64,000 nt of DNA from Epicoccum nigrum. Lineage: Eukaryota > Ascomycota > Dothideomycetes > Pleosporales > Didymellaceae. The stretch lies in contig KZ107851.1 in assembly GCA_002116315.1 (NCBI GenBank), forward strand, positions 434,001 to 498,000, read 5' to 3'. Positions 11,201 to 22,421 of the stretch are shown one piece after another (positions within the stretch are counted from its first letter, which is position 1; each line of letters begins with the position of its first letter). The translations under genes were made by a program, and so were the position numbers. A model generated the notes under the pieces. It was not told where the DNA came from and made no database searches. It saw only the letters and a program-made list of their open reading frames with translations.

Positions 11201-13211
11201 GAGAAACGGTTCGCACGATTCGGTACTTACTCCTGACATGACTAGGGCTATGGCTGTGTAACCAGCTCCTCGCCACTGACATATGTTCGCCACAAGCAAC
11301 ACGCGTTCTGAACAATCGATCATTGCCGTAACGAGAACGGAATACAAAGCCCAACCAGTCACTTACCCAAGATTGATCATCGCGGATTGACCTGGAAGTA
11401 GCTGTTGTGGCGAGTGCGTCGCCACAGAAGATATCGCCACACAAGTGTGGCTTGTGACGGTTCTGCGTTGATCTTACTCCGTTGTGGTAATATTCCCTTG
11501 CGTTGACTCAATCCTAGCGGGGACTTATTCCACAGTTTGGTAGTTTGATCGTGCTAAGAATAGAAAGCCCTATAAAGAAGAAGAAAAGACTGTAAACACG
11601 ATCTGCAGCCGGACGAACGTGTCGGTGAAAGAGAACGGGGTTACGCGTCACTCACATCATTGCTGTACAGATGGAGAGACGTTATCCTTTCGATATGTAC
11701 TATGTATGCAGGGTCCCAGAATCTCGGAGTCCACGACAAGTGGCGAATGAATAGCCCCTCTCATGGTTGTTCACGCAGGCGCTTGCGAATATTGAATTTC
11801 CTTTCGCGCCGGCTGGTTTGGTCCTCCTCTCATTGCTGCTAATTACGTCTCAAGGAGTAGTGGACAGCGGACGGTGGACATGATTGTAGTGGTCGAAGTC
11901 GGCAACGATTTATATGTTCCGCATTAGGATATGCAGGCTGCAAGGTCGATATCAGGCGTTTTTAGCACGAGGGTAACCCCTCTATCTTGAAACATTCGTC
12001 TTATGCTACTCGTTCGAGGATTGGCCTGGAGTGCCAACGCATTGCTTTCGCAGTGTGTCAAAATGGTGTAGCGCTTCGATCATTGGATGAAAGCACTCTG
12101 TTACGTGACGTCATCCTTCGGATGGCATCCAGCCGAAAACGTGTGCGATCAGCGGTCGGCTAGACCTGCTCACCAGCCACCACAATTTCGTCTAACCAAG
12201 GGATCCTGCGCAAGCTAGTGGTAGCGGTCAACGCCAAACGTCGAGGTGCGGAAGTTGGTCTTGTTAAACTTTCCAATCTGGTTGAGGAGCCAAATGAACT
12301 GGTGGCTGCTTGATCAATCGTTCTGTCAGAAGAATGTGCAGATGTGAACCTCCGTTCGCCCTTCTAAGACTAGTGTCTTGGCGAATACGTGAGTAGGCTT
12401 TGACGAAGTTCAGTTGGAGGAGGCTGGTCGGCTTGGCTTAAGCCTCGTCGGTGTTCAGAGCTGGGAAGTGATCAAAGGCTGCAACACGTTAGCGAGACTG
12501 CCGCGCGGTAGCGATCTGCTCTTTACTCTAAGAGGTGAAAGTGTCCTTCGGACAAGCCCCCGCAAGTGTCATCAGTGGTTCCTGCGGCAGGAGGAGTAGA
12601 GCGAAAAGCCTAGGTCTATGTGTAAGCTCTGACTGATGACTGACTAGTGAAGCTCAGAGGGATATCCATCGATGTAACTCTGGGTCGCACCCTGAAAAGA
12701 TTATGCAAGCGAAGTCAGCACGTTGTGGAGTGGTCGATTTTAATTTGAAATTTGATTTGCCTGAGAGAATCGTCCTCGCCAGAAGGGGACCTCTCTTTGT
12801 AGGTAGCTCGAGAGAATTACTGCAGCGCCGCCGCGCTGCCTAGCGTATGTGTATGTACCGCTGTCGCACTTTGCACACTCTCCGCACTTAATTGTTGCTG
12901 AGCAATTTGAAACCGCTGAAATGGTGAAATGGTATATGGGTATCGTTGTCGAACCGAAAGAAGAAAAACGAAAGGTGTATCCGCAAAAGAAAGGTATCTC
13001 GTCCGCAAGGAACAAATGGTATCTCCAAGACTTCTCAACGCCGATAAGTATGGCCTTTAGTCAGACGGTATGGATCGACACAACTATCCCCTAGAGGGCG
13101 AGTACGACTCGCCGTGAATGTACAAACAGTACAGAATCGTAAGTGTGGTTGGATCGTGAGTCTAAAAGGTCGGGGTAGTGGTGAAAGTCGGAGAGACAGA
13201 CAACCAGACGC
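8208..13211. other. Gene-free 5-kb stretch
   Basis: No ORF longer than about 108 codons, none with family motifs, and no multi-exon chain that I could close. I saw no terminal inverted repeats, LTRs, transposase or reverse-transcriptase motifs, and no obvious RIP-like AT collapse. Short perfect hairpins occur at 11406-11426 and 11436-11451. It may hold non-coding transcripts, the long 3' flank of the CP2 gene, or an old unrecognisable insertion. Confidence 0.5.
11406..11451. repeat. Two adjacent perfect inverted repeats
   Basis: TGTGGCGA and TCGCCACA form an 8-bp stem with a 5-nt loop (11406-11426). Ten bases later GCCACAC and GTGTGGC form a 7-bp stem with a 2-nt loop (11436-11451). Both share the TGTGGC/GCCACA core. 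Confidence 0.7.
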
Positions 13212-15925
13212 CTAAAAAAGTAGACGGAGCTCGTAACCAGTCGAATGCACAGCTTCGACTACTGAAATATCGCCATCGACTTGAATGTCTGTGGGTCCAG
13301 CATCCCATTCGCGCTTCAAGGAATGAATGGGGGGCGTCCCAATCTCGTGAAATTCCGCAGTCATGTCTTGTTGCTCAGGTATAGCATTGATAGCATCGTC
13401 GTCCATCAAGATCTGCAATCCTTTCTGGTTAACCCGGACGGTACGAGTAACTTTGGTCGGTTCGATGTTGATCTTCATAGCAATGCCAGCAATGAGAGCC
13501 TTGACAGATCGCTCCATCACATAGACGGCACGGAAATAGTTATCGTCTGGTTGTTTGCCAGCAATTCTTGGTTGCACAAAGAAGCACGCAACTACACAGC
13601 TGTTAGCTTTCACCTTGTTGTATAGGGGAGCGGGCAACATACCTGGCTTTAACATGGGCTCTGGTGGTGGCTGGTAAGTCTGATCGACGCCTAAAGCCTC
13701 GATCCAGCCAGAAAGGGCATGGTCGTCGGAATAAGGCCTCTGAACCTTGGTTGGTACATCAGAGCCTGCATGTATTGCGACCATCCCTTTCAAATCGCCC
13801 GTAGCAGTTTGTGGAAGGCTTCTCCATTCGCCTGAGGTCATGCGTGATGGCGGTCCATAAGGACCAGGACGTTGGAAAGAGGAAGTTCTGCGTTCCCCAG
13901 AATGCAGAGATTGTGAACTCGGTGTTGGTGATACCATAGACGAGTTGCCTGTCTGTGAGCTTTGCGCTTCCCACATCTGAGCATCGATGTTTGTGTCGAT
14001 CTTGGACAATTCTTGCGGCGTCGAAGAGAGCTGAACTGGATGAAGGTCTGGATCGTCCTGTTCCTCGCCTTTCAGGTAGAGAAGGCTCACAGGACGTGTT
14101 GAGCTGAACATGTCCTGCAAAGAAGCTAGTTTGATGTGCAGGTCTTCTTCGGCTGCAGGGCGAGCACCCTGAGTGTCACTCGCCGACGACATTGACCATG
14201 TTCTCTTGTGTTTTTGGAGTTTTCCAGGCCGGGAGTTGCCGCTCTTGTCGTCGCCACTGCGCTTCCGCTTCCCAAAATCTTTCATGCCTGACTCGACCTG
14301 GGCAATTTGCTGCTTCAGTTTGTCGATCGTCTTTTTGACATGTGCGACGTCATTAGATAATTTGCGCTCTGCGCCATGATCGCGGAATAGTTTGACTTTG
14401 CAATAACAAAGCTCGGCAGCATGAGCCTCCGAAGGTGATCCAGTTGTCTCAGAGACTAGCTCAGTCTTTGCGCAAAGGCGGACTGGAATGCCTTTTACGC
14501 CCTTGGAATGACTGAAGTCGGTAGAAAGGAAATTAAAGCGAACTGCCAAAGAACATTCGGGCGCAGCGTTGGGCGCCGGAGCCCACGTGACTGCGAAGCC
14601 ATCGAAGGAAGACTTCTCAAGTTCGATCTTTGGCCTTCCTTGGACTTCACCGCCACCAACTTGACTTGGGTCTACAAATTCGACTGCCTGGAGGCGGCCG
14701 CCCCTTTGATGCGCCTCATTCGTACCGCGACCTTCTTTCCAGAGCTGCCAGCAAGAAGCAGGGCGCTGCCGTTGCTGTTCATCTTCGAAAGAGATCCGGA
14801 TGTAAGTGCGGTATTTGAGTGTAGACGGTGGGGCTTGGCTGGGGTTGGTGTCTACCAGGGAGATGGAATATGCTTGACCTTTGTTGAGGTATGTGACGGG
14901 GACTTCGTCATGCTGTTTGACCATGGCGGTTGGCGCGTTCAAAGTAACATGGTAGCGAAAGTTTTGGCTTGGCTGGCCAGCCGGGGCTACTGCGCGGGAC
15001 AAATTGTCTTCGTAAGGCTGTGGGGCGAAGCCGATGAGAGGAGATTGCATCTCGACCTCAGGAATGACATTTTCCATGGGCGAGTCCTCGTGCGCCTGGG
15101 TGAGAGGAGCATGGTCGAATGCAGACGGCTGGTGGGTGAACTGGTGCGGCGCAAACGACTGCGAGTGTTGTGGCTGAATTCCGAAAGGGTTGGTGTTTTG
15201 GAAGTGGTGATGATTTGCCAGTACGTGAGGGTTAAAGCCTTGAAGATGCGGGTTGTTGGGCGCGGCCTGGCCAGCATGGAGGGTGCCTTCAGAAGTGGGG
15301 AGAGAGAGGGGGGTGCCTAGGCCGAAGCTAAACCCAGGCGTGTGCAAATCGCCAGCCTGGCTGTGGTACAGCGTGTTGGTCCCGCCAGGGGTGGGCGTGT
15401 AGTAGCCTGGCGGCTGGTTTGCGAAGGTGGTGAATGCAAAGCTGTTGGGGTCGAGCAGCGAGGGGGTGAATCGCCATGGCTCGTTGTTGCCGCGCGGGGT
15501 GGGGTCCTGATCTTTGATGTCATCAGGGTCGCCAGGTCTGCTGTGATAGCTGTCAGTAACGTGGTCCGTAACGTGGTCCTGGGACCGCGGCGGGCGTAGA
15601 GACAAAGAAGTCGGGCGCGCTACCGCGGGCGCATTGCAGGCGCGCATCAACAAACACGGCGCTGCAGAAGAGGACCTACCTGACAGGATGCGCTACGTCG
15701 AGCGCATCAGTGAGCGTGTGGCCCGGCGGCGCTGCAAGAGAATGCGAGCGCTGAAGGTGGGGGAAGTTGGCCTTGAAGTTCTGCAGCAGCTCTTCGTTCG
15801 GCTTTGCTTGTGAGGATCTGGCGGCTGTCAGCTACCTACAGTACAAGTACGAGCTTGCCCGGTCCGGACGCGACGCGCGAACATCACAGCACGCCGGCTA
15901 GCAGCAGCGCAGCGCAACGCAGTGC

Positions 15926-15956
<31 letters not shown>

Positions 15957-15986
15957 GGAAAGGGAGACATACCGGTTGCGAAACAT
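13212..15986 (-). CDS. CP2/Grainyhead-family transcription factor
   Basis: DNA-binding factor of the CP2 (LSF/Grainyhead) family; a Neurospora relative affects conidial separation and cell-wall remodelling. Four exons (15986-15973, 15817-15680, 15537-13643, 13591-13212) join in frame to 808 aa. The CP2 domain lies at about residues 243-465: FRYHVTLNAPTAMVKQ, then YLNKGQAYSISL, LKYRTYIRISFEDE, CWQLWKEGRG and AVRFNFLSTDFSHSKGVKGIPVRLCAKTE in short stretches, followed by a basic/coiled segment (VKKTIDKLKQQIAQVE). The first 230 residues are Pro/Gln/His-rich, likely an activation region. Exon 1 encodes only MFRNR; exon 2 continues with SSQAKPNEELLQNFKANFPH. The last intron (51 nt, 13642-13592) is a stop-free multiple of three. 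A long unspliced reading from 15653 exists but its N-terminus is intron sequence. Confidence 0.9.
15925..15956. repeat. CAG/CAA trinucleotide repeat inside CP2 intron 1
   Basis: About 32 bp of interrupted CAG/CAA units (plus strand) within the 155-nt first intron of the CP2 gene (15972-15818). Confidence 0.7.
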
Positions 15987-18313
15987 CGCTGGGAGCTCAA
16001 GGCAGGCGCGGCTGGCCGGTCGTGAGCATCGAGAGGTGAAGATGAGAGTTGGAGGTTGGGGAGCCTTGGTGTGGACCTTGAGTTGATGAAACGGAGCAGC
16101 TCCCTCTGTAGTCAAGGCTAGTGTCAACTGTGGCTCAGGTTGGCGCATGCGACGACAGGTCAGGCGTCTTTTATCAGGTTAGCGACCGAGCTGCCTGACG
16201 GAATCGCTGCGACGGCCGCGCGTGGCATTTGGAAACGTCTGTGCAAGCGGCTGCAGTGGGGGGAGAGTCTAGAGCTGGCCTGGCTGAGCTTGCCGGGCTA
16301 TCCCAGCGAGTGATTTCGCTCATCTCCCCAAGCGGTCTCTGCCTGTGGCTCGCACGTCGCGGCCGTCGCAAACTGATCTCCCGGCAGCCGTCTTGCACAG
16401 CCACTGCCCTACGGCTCCCGCCAGCGTCCAGAAGTCTTGCGAGGCCCAAACGGGAGCGATTGTCGCTGCACCTGTCGCCATCCCGCATTGCAACCGCAAA
16501 TCTGCCCAAGGATCTTTGGTCCCAGCCCGCTGTTTCTCAAATCCACCTCAACTGCCACACCAGCGTTCGTGCGAGGCTTGTGTGGCTCGTCCAACACTGA
16601 CACGTCCCGTAATTACCCTCGCCATGAGTCCATCCCCACTCGCACTAAGCCCCGTTGAACGTGAGAAGACACCCACAGCGCCTACGGTGTGAGCTGGCGC
16701 TGTTATGCGCGATGACATCTGCCGATCCCATGCTGGAAATTTGCGTCCCAATCGAGTCACCATGCCCTGGTCTGTCGCCTGCAGTCTCCACGCGGCAGAA
16801 CTGTCTGCCGCCGCCCCATATCGCTGCACTGACCCTGGCCCTGGGCCTGCGACTATGACATTGAGCATTCGGAGCTTTTTCCCCTGCGTATGCGTCCAAT
16901 GCTGCTCGACCCAATCCATCCAACTCCGTTTACAAACCCTGAGCCTCTCGGCCCAGTTTTCCACGAAGCCGTTAGACCATAACGCTTTAGATCTTTACGA
17001 ACTCACCCGTTACCCGCTTAGTCTGCGTTGAATCTCAACCCTAGCACCTGTCAAGCCGAGATTAAGGAGTCCTTAGCGGGCGCTTTCCCGAAATGAGCAA
17101 CCACTGGTTTGCGTCCACACAGATCGATCATTCTCGTCATTCTCCTGCGTTTGTGCGTCGACGGTTAAAGAATAGACACTGGTTGTATCAGCACCACTGA
17201 TCTGTACCGAGTCCAGTTACACTGTCCGTTCTACTGGAATGTTGCATGTGCTGCGGGGTTAAGGTGTGCCCAATCGCAAGGCTGGTGGTAACGGCATCCG
17301 GCGAATACGATTTGTGGAACTCGACTGTGTAGAAAGTGTGGCGACTGTGCAAGGACCAGCAGCCCGATGGCGAGACGGTGATTGGCGACCGCTTCTCAGT
17401 CACATCATCACGCGATTCCAAGCGCTCAGTACGGGTATGATTTACAGTAATCGAGGTTCGTGCCACAGTGGCTGAGCACCGCCACTCGCCACAGTGTGGC
17501 GTCAAGCGAGAAAACAGCAACACCGCCAATACCGAACTACTGTACACATGATACGCTGCCCCATTCAAAGAGACGCGTACTCCTGCAGCACATGTTTAAG
17601 TAGGCCTTGCCGAGAAATCATATGCTTTCGTCGAATGCCTTGGGCGTCGTACTGACCGAGTCGCAGTAGCCTATATCATATTTACTACTGCAGGAACACA
17701 TTAGCCAAAAAGAGTCAGCGAGGTGACATTTCGTGCTACTATCCTCGGAACCATTCATCTCATGGAGATGCAGATACCGTTAGTGCTATTGTGTGGCAGC
17801 GGTGTCGTAATCGATGCTGGTGGCGTGGCCAAGGTACTCTGGACCTTGAACTCAGCATTTATTGTTTAGGCGATAGGAATTTGATTGAATTGCGGACTTG
17901 ACTGCATCTTTGGTCAAAGCAAATGAACTCGACTTGTAGTGGGTGTCGGTTCCGAAAGCCAGGTCCCGGTCGGTTAAGATCACCCCTTGTAATAATCACA
18001 AGGGTTCAGCGAAATGAGCGAGTTGGAACACGAACAAGCAAAGATGGATGATATGATAATTTGGCATTTTGTAGAATGCTAAGATGCTCGAGTGCGCTGT
18101 ACTTTGTGAATTGATGTCGCACCTTCCACGTTCCCTACGACTCGCCAATATCTACTGCAGAGACACATAGCGTACTGTCAAATCTTTCAAGTCAGCCATA
18201 AAAATGTAAAGAGCTGACCGAACAGCGTAAGATCTGTGGGCCAATACAAAGCGGGTCTTGAAAAGGAAGGTACACGTGGACGCTGGCACCGTTAAACATT
18301 CCTTTCACTTGCA
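15987..18313. other. Long non-coding stretch upstream of CP2 factor
   Basis: 2.3 kb between the CP2 start and the stop of the next gene. The half next to CP2 (16.0-17.0 kb) is GC-rich with overlapping open frames on both strands but no protein-like composition, probably promoter and 5' leader. The distal half is AT-richer. Palindromes at 17462-17501 are listed separately. Confidence 0.5.
17462..17501. repeat. Paired short palindromes with GCCACA core
   Basis: GCCAC-A-GTGGC (17462-17472) and CGCCACA-G-TGTGGCG (17487-17501) are perfect palindromes with a single central base, 14 bp apart, with an extra CGCCACT half site between them. Confidence 0.7.
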
Positions 18314-20640
18314 TCATTCTAGCTTCTTCGAGTCGTGGTTCTCGGCAATCGACCGCCTTGCGGGATGCTGCGTACGAGAGTGCGGTGCGGTAGTAGACGA
18401 TCGTGTGTTGCTCCTAGATGGGTCATTACTCCTAGCTTCAGCTGCCCGTGCAGCGGCCAAAGCAGCACTATGTTGGTTCGCAAGGTTACTCGGTCGCTCC
18501 TTCGATTTCAGTGCCGAGTTGGCTACACCCAGAGCCTGACTTAAGCCGCCTGTGCTTTTCGACCTACTCGAAAAGGCGGCGCTCGATGTATTGACGAAGA
18601 CTGTCTGAACACTGGCCCGAGAACTTTGACGATCGTCTTGAACGTTCTTGATGAACATGGATTGAGGACTGGACCAAGAGTTCTCTTGACGATTACTGCC
18701 TACCTTCTGTACAGGGCTTGGGACCATAGACTGCTTCATGATGTCGACACCTGCTGACGGTAGTGGAAGAACGGAACTGCCGTCACCTTCGCGCAAGCTT
18801 CCCTCAGAAGAAGATGGTGATGCGTAGTCAGTCGGCTCAGTGTGAAGCGAATCGCAAAATCTGAGATCCGTGCACAGTACTCGCATGTGATCATCTCCAG
18901 GGTCGAATGAGAAATGGCGCTGGCTTTGATGATCTCCATCCTGACGAATATGTGTCATGAACTTATGTGCCTGTGGTTTCAATGTCACGTCATCAGTAGA
19001 CGCCTTCAGGTAGCCAATCGACGTGGGACTCCATGCTCTGATATCACCAAATGAGGATCCAGAAGACGACTCCACGATGTCTGCGGAGGCGAGCAGGCTG
19101 TTCAAACCTCTGACGAAGCTGGATACGTCCATCCCTTTTCGACGTGCAACTTGAGCTCCCAACTCTTTGAGAGCAACGAGAGCGTCGCATTCGAGAGCAT
19201 CGCTCAGTTGATTAGTGACCTTAGAGCCAACTGCCTTCGGTTTATCTTGGGTAATATCTGCTTGTTCCAGTGCGGCAAACTTTGGGAGGGTCTGCGCGAG
19301 TCGGGCGTGACGTTGATCTGCCAGATTAAGCTCGCTCCTCAACTTCCGAGACAGTGTTGACTCTTCCTTTGCGTGAGGCAAAGATTCGATCGAGAGGCTT
19401 GAAGATCCAATACTTGAGAGTTGTCGTGAGAGCGCAATCATCCTGCCAGAGGGCGAGATCGATCGTTGCAGAAGCACTGCTATAGTTTTAGCTTTGATAC
19501 CACTTGGTATGCGTACATACCATGCTGAGTTCTTGCTCTGATTTCTGCATCCAAATCTTGTGAGGAAAGACACTCATCCCCAGCTAGACTGTGATCTGTC
19601 GAGATTGTTCCCCGACGAGTACGATCGACCACTGTTCCTTGACGCGCCTTCATGAGCCTGACAAATCATCGTTAGTACCCGTATGAAGTGTTCTATCGTA
19701 TGACATAGCTTACTGAGACAGGCCTGTAGTACCTTGAGCAATGAGCAGCTCAAGACGTCGTATCTCAGATACGTACTTCGCCTCAGACTCGAGCATTTGA
19801 GCTGTCGCCATGCGCGCTTTCTCCCGAGCTTCCAGCTCAGCCGCCTCCAAAGACTCATTTTGGGAGCGAAGCTTTCGATAGTCATCGAAGATCCGAAAGA
19901 GACCGCTATTGTAGCTCAAGGGAATAGGTACCATGGAGCTTTTGCACATGTGCGAATGAACAGATTCCATAATAACGATAGGGTCAACGTAATACCAAGG
20001 ATCTTCGATATCAGGGAACTGTTCTATACTCCAAGGTTCTGAAGTAATAGAACATGTCGGCTCTGCTTTATGTATGGTTAACAAGGACGTATAGCGGGTG
20101 CGCTTTGGCTTCGAATCTCGCAGAGGCGCTAGAGCTTCCGATCGCGCGCTTCTCGTGTCCTTTTCATCCTCAAGAGTCGGAATCGAAGATATTGGAGCCA
20201 TAGGGGTCACAGGTCTGTTGACTGTCATTGTTTTCCGCCACCCATGGCGACGTTGCTCGATCAAGTCGACGGCGTTGTCTGCAGGTGGCGCCACAACAGC
20301 ATCATCGCAATCAGCCTTAGGAGGTAGATCTTTCGATATGTTCCCTATCCTTTTACGCCAGCCTTTGTTGTCGATCATCACTTTGGTTGCGTCACTGAAC
20401 CTGGCGCTCGCCCTGGCTTCTGTAGTAGCTTTGGCGTTGGGCATGAATTTGTTGCCGAGATGCTTTAATAGACGCGCGTGCTGTAGTTTGGTGGAGATGA
20501 GTAAAAGTTAGGTCTGCGATCTGGGGTGACACGTTATCTGGGTTCTCAGAAGTGAAAGTGATGCGCGCACAAACCGCAGTCGCGATCCAAACAAGTCCGT
20601 TTGCTATCTTTCTACTTTCAACAACGGTACTCACCAACAT
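18314..20640 (-). CDS. Hypothetical coiled-coil protein
   Basis: I do not recognise the family. Four exons close in frame to 691 aa: 20640-20635 (coding ATG TTG only), 20480-19714, 19657-19521 and 19479-18314, with introns of 154, 56 and 41 nt. The N-terminal part has basic and Trp-containing segments (GWRKRIGNISKDL). The middle holds a conserved-looking block DPWYYVDPIVIMESVHSHM and PLSYNSGLFRIFDDYRKLR. This leads into a strong coiled coil (SLEAAELEAREKARMATAQM...EIRRLELLIAQ). The C-terminal half is Ser-rich and low complexity, ending in Ala/Arg-rich sequence. Downstream exons are supported by exact frame closure. If the 6-nt first exon is wrong, the ATG at 20444 (MPNAKATTEARA) is the alternative start. 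Confidence 0.72.
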
Positions 20641-21264
20641 TACAGCAGTAGCCTTCTCAATACAACATCATCATACGAGTACTGCAATGGAGTTTACAAA
20701 TTGGTTTCGACTCTCCATCTCTCGATTTCCTCTGCACGCCTACGTCTCGAGCTGGCGAGAGTAACCCTAATCCAGGACAATGAGCAAACCATGTCAGTCT
20801 ACTGATACGAGCCAGGGATCAAGTCACGATATAAGGCGGCTTCGTATGCGCGAAGTGGAATATTGTCGAACTTAGATCTGCAGAATCGAGGCATACACAG
20901 AGCCGTCCGTAAACAATCGAATAACCTCGATATCGCGCAGACAGGTAACGATATCGCGTACCGATGGCTTGATTCCAAGACAATACAGTCATATGTACTT
21001 GCTTGTATTTGATTTGGGAACACGAGGTCTTATTCGGAAGAAAGCTAGATGTGTGACGAAGTACGTGCGGTGGTTCAAGAATATCCATGAATGTCACCTT
21101 TGACGCTAGCAGCAACATCGTTTGACCGTAGCACAACACCAACCCTTACCTATTCATCACAATCTTGGAACATGAATTCCCGTGACAACGACCTGTCAAC
21201 GCTGTCTAGACCGCACAGAACATGTGAGTCTAGACTTTCGACCCCAGACGCCCGTGCATTGACG
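20641..21264. other. Intergenic region
   Basis: About 620 bp upstream of the coiled-coil gene. No ORF with coding character or recognisable element. Confidence 0.45.
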
Positions 21265-21493
21265 TCAATGGTCGATCGATTGTTTGAGACGAGTTTCAGC
21301 ACCGCGTGCTCGCAGCCAGCGCATGCTCGCAGCCAGCACCAACTCACACAAGCCATGCGGTACTGGAATTCTTTACGACCAGGGCTCTGTTGACAGTCTC
21401 AATGTACTCACCTGCTTCGAGAGCATTGGAGGCTGTCAATATAAACACTGTGAAGGTCAGAGCTACCTCGAATTTGATCAGCCTGCTTGCCAT
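21265..21493 (-). CDS. Weak candidate small secreted protein
   Basis: An ATG at 21493 opens a sequence with signal-peptide shape: a basic start (MASRLIKFE), a hydrophobic core (VALTFTVFILTA) and a small-residue end (SNALEA). A GTGAGT...CCAG intron (21411-21363, 49 nt) would join it to a 32-codon exon ending at 21265, giving 59 aa with one cysteine. Without splicing it stops after 49 aa. The second exon overlaps a tandem repeat and has no recognisable feature. It could be a real short secreted peptide or chance; the clear small secreted gene 500 bp away makes it worth listing. Confidence 0.28.
21310..21346. repeat. Short tandem repeat
   Basis: About two copies of an 18-bp unit containing GCTCGCAGCCAGC on the plus strand, inside the second exon of the weak small-protein candidate. 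Confidence 0.6.
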
Positions 21494-21983
21494 GTACGAT
21501 TGTTTGAAAGTCCATCTATCCATGAGCAGCCGCGCGTCTGTATTCCTCTCATAACCTGCCTGAGACACTGCGACTACCTCTGACACGACTCCATACAGTA
21601 AATACAGCCTTTTACCCCAGATGCGCCAATCCGTATTTCGCCTGGCAGAGGATTGATGTGCCTAGCGTCAGATCGATGCCCGTTTGCCTTATGCGGCAAC
21701 CAGATCCTCAGGATGGATTTGCATCCGGTTTCAGGCCAACACCATTGCGACGCTGAGCTCTAACAACACAGCCTTGAGGATACGTCAACTACGCAAACTG
21801 TGAACAATATAAGGTCTACGGTTACAACGGAGGTGTCTTGTTCCAGCACAAATCAACTCTTCTGTCTATACTTTAATCTCAAACTGCAGCACTTGCACCC
21901 AATTGCCTTGCATTCATTCTCAAATTAGATTTCGTTGTGTACACGCCTACCAAACTCCTTTTATACTTTCAACTTTCACCAAG
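21494..21983. other. Promoter region of small secreted protein gene
   Basis: 490 bp upstream of the 21984 start. The last 150 bp are rich in pyrimidine tracts and CAAC/ACTTTCACC-type leader sequence typical of expressed fungal genes. No ORF seen. Confidence 0.45.
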
Positions 21984-22204
21984 ATGAAGTTCACAGCCGT
22001 CGTCGCTACCGTTCTGTCCATGGCTGTTTTCGCCGTTGCTCTTCCTGCCGCTGTTCCTGTACCAGCAAAGGGTAAGTCATTTCTCCTACTGAAGGACCTA
22101 AGAACAATGAATCTGACAAAGAATTAGACGTCGAAGTCCGCCAGAATCACGGCGCCTGTGTCAAGAGCGAGGGCTCAGGAGTAATGGAGGAAGTCACCTG
22201 TTAG
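21984..22204 (+). CDS. Small secreted protein
   Basis: Exons 21984-22071 and 22128-22204 (56-nt intron, GTAAGT...TTAG) encode 54 aa. The first 20 residues are a clear signal peptide: MKFTAVVATVLSMAVFAVAL with a likely cut near ALPAA. A Pro/Val stretch (PAAVPVPAK) follows, then a short mature part of about 30 residues with two cysteines (GACVKSE, and the last residue Cys before the stop). The upstream leader has a Kozak-like ACCAAG before ATG. No known family. Size and secretion fit a candidate effector or signalling peptide, but that is inference only. Confidence 0.7.
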
Positions 22205-22421
22205 ACAACCCGCAATTATGAACATACACTACGAGAATTATTATACCCATCGAAGACGTCTGAGACGTAATATCTAAACATTACTTTTTATAACACCCTT
22301 GCTCTCCCAGTGCTGCCACATGGACTTGGACTCTACTCACTCCCGTATTGCGCGCACATCTGGCACAGAGCCAGGTCTCGGCTTTGCTGCCTAATCTGCT
22401 GAACATACTTCCGTCATCTCA

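Noticed and set aside
12740..13015. 91-codon minus ORF with CGECAKC cysteines
   Set aside because: No signal peptide at its start, no family match, competing frames of equal length; cysteines alone are not enough.
14508..15320. 270-codon plus-strand ORF
   Set aside because: Fully antisense to the CP2-domain coding exon, whose frame carries clear family motifs.
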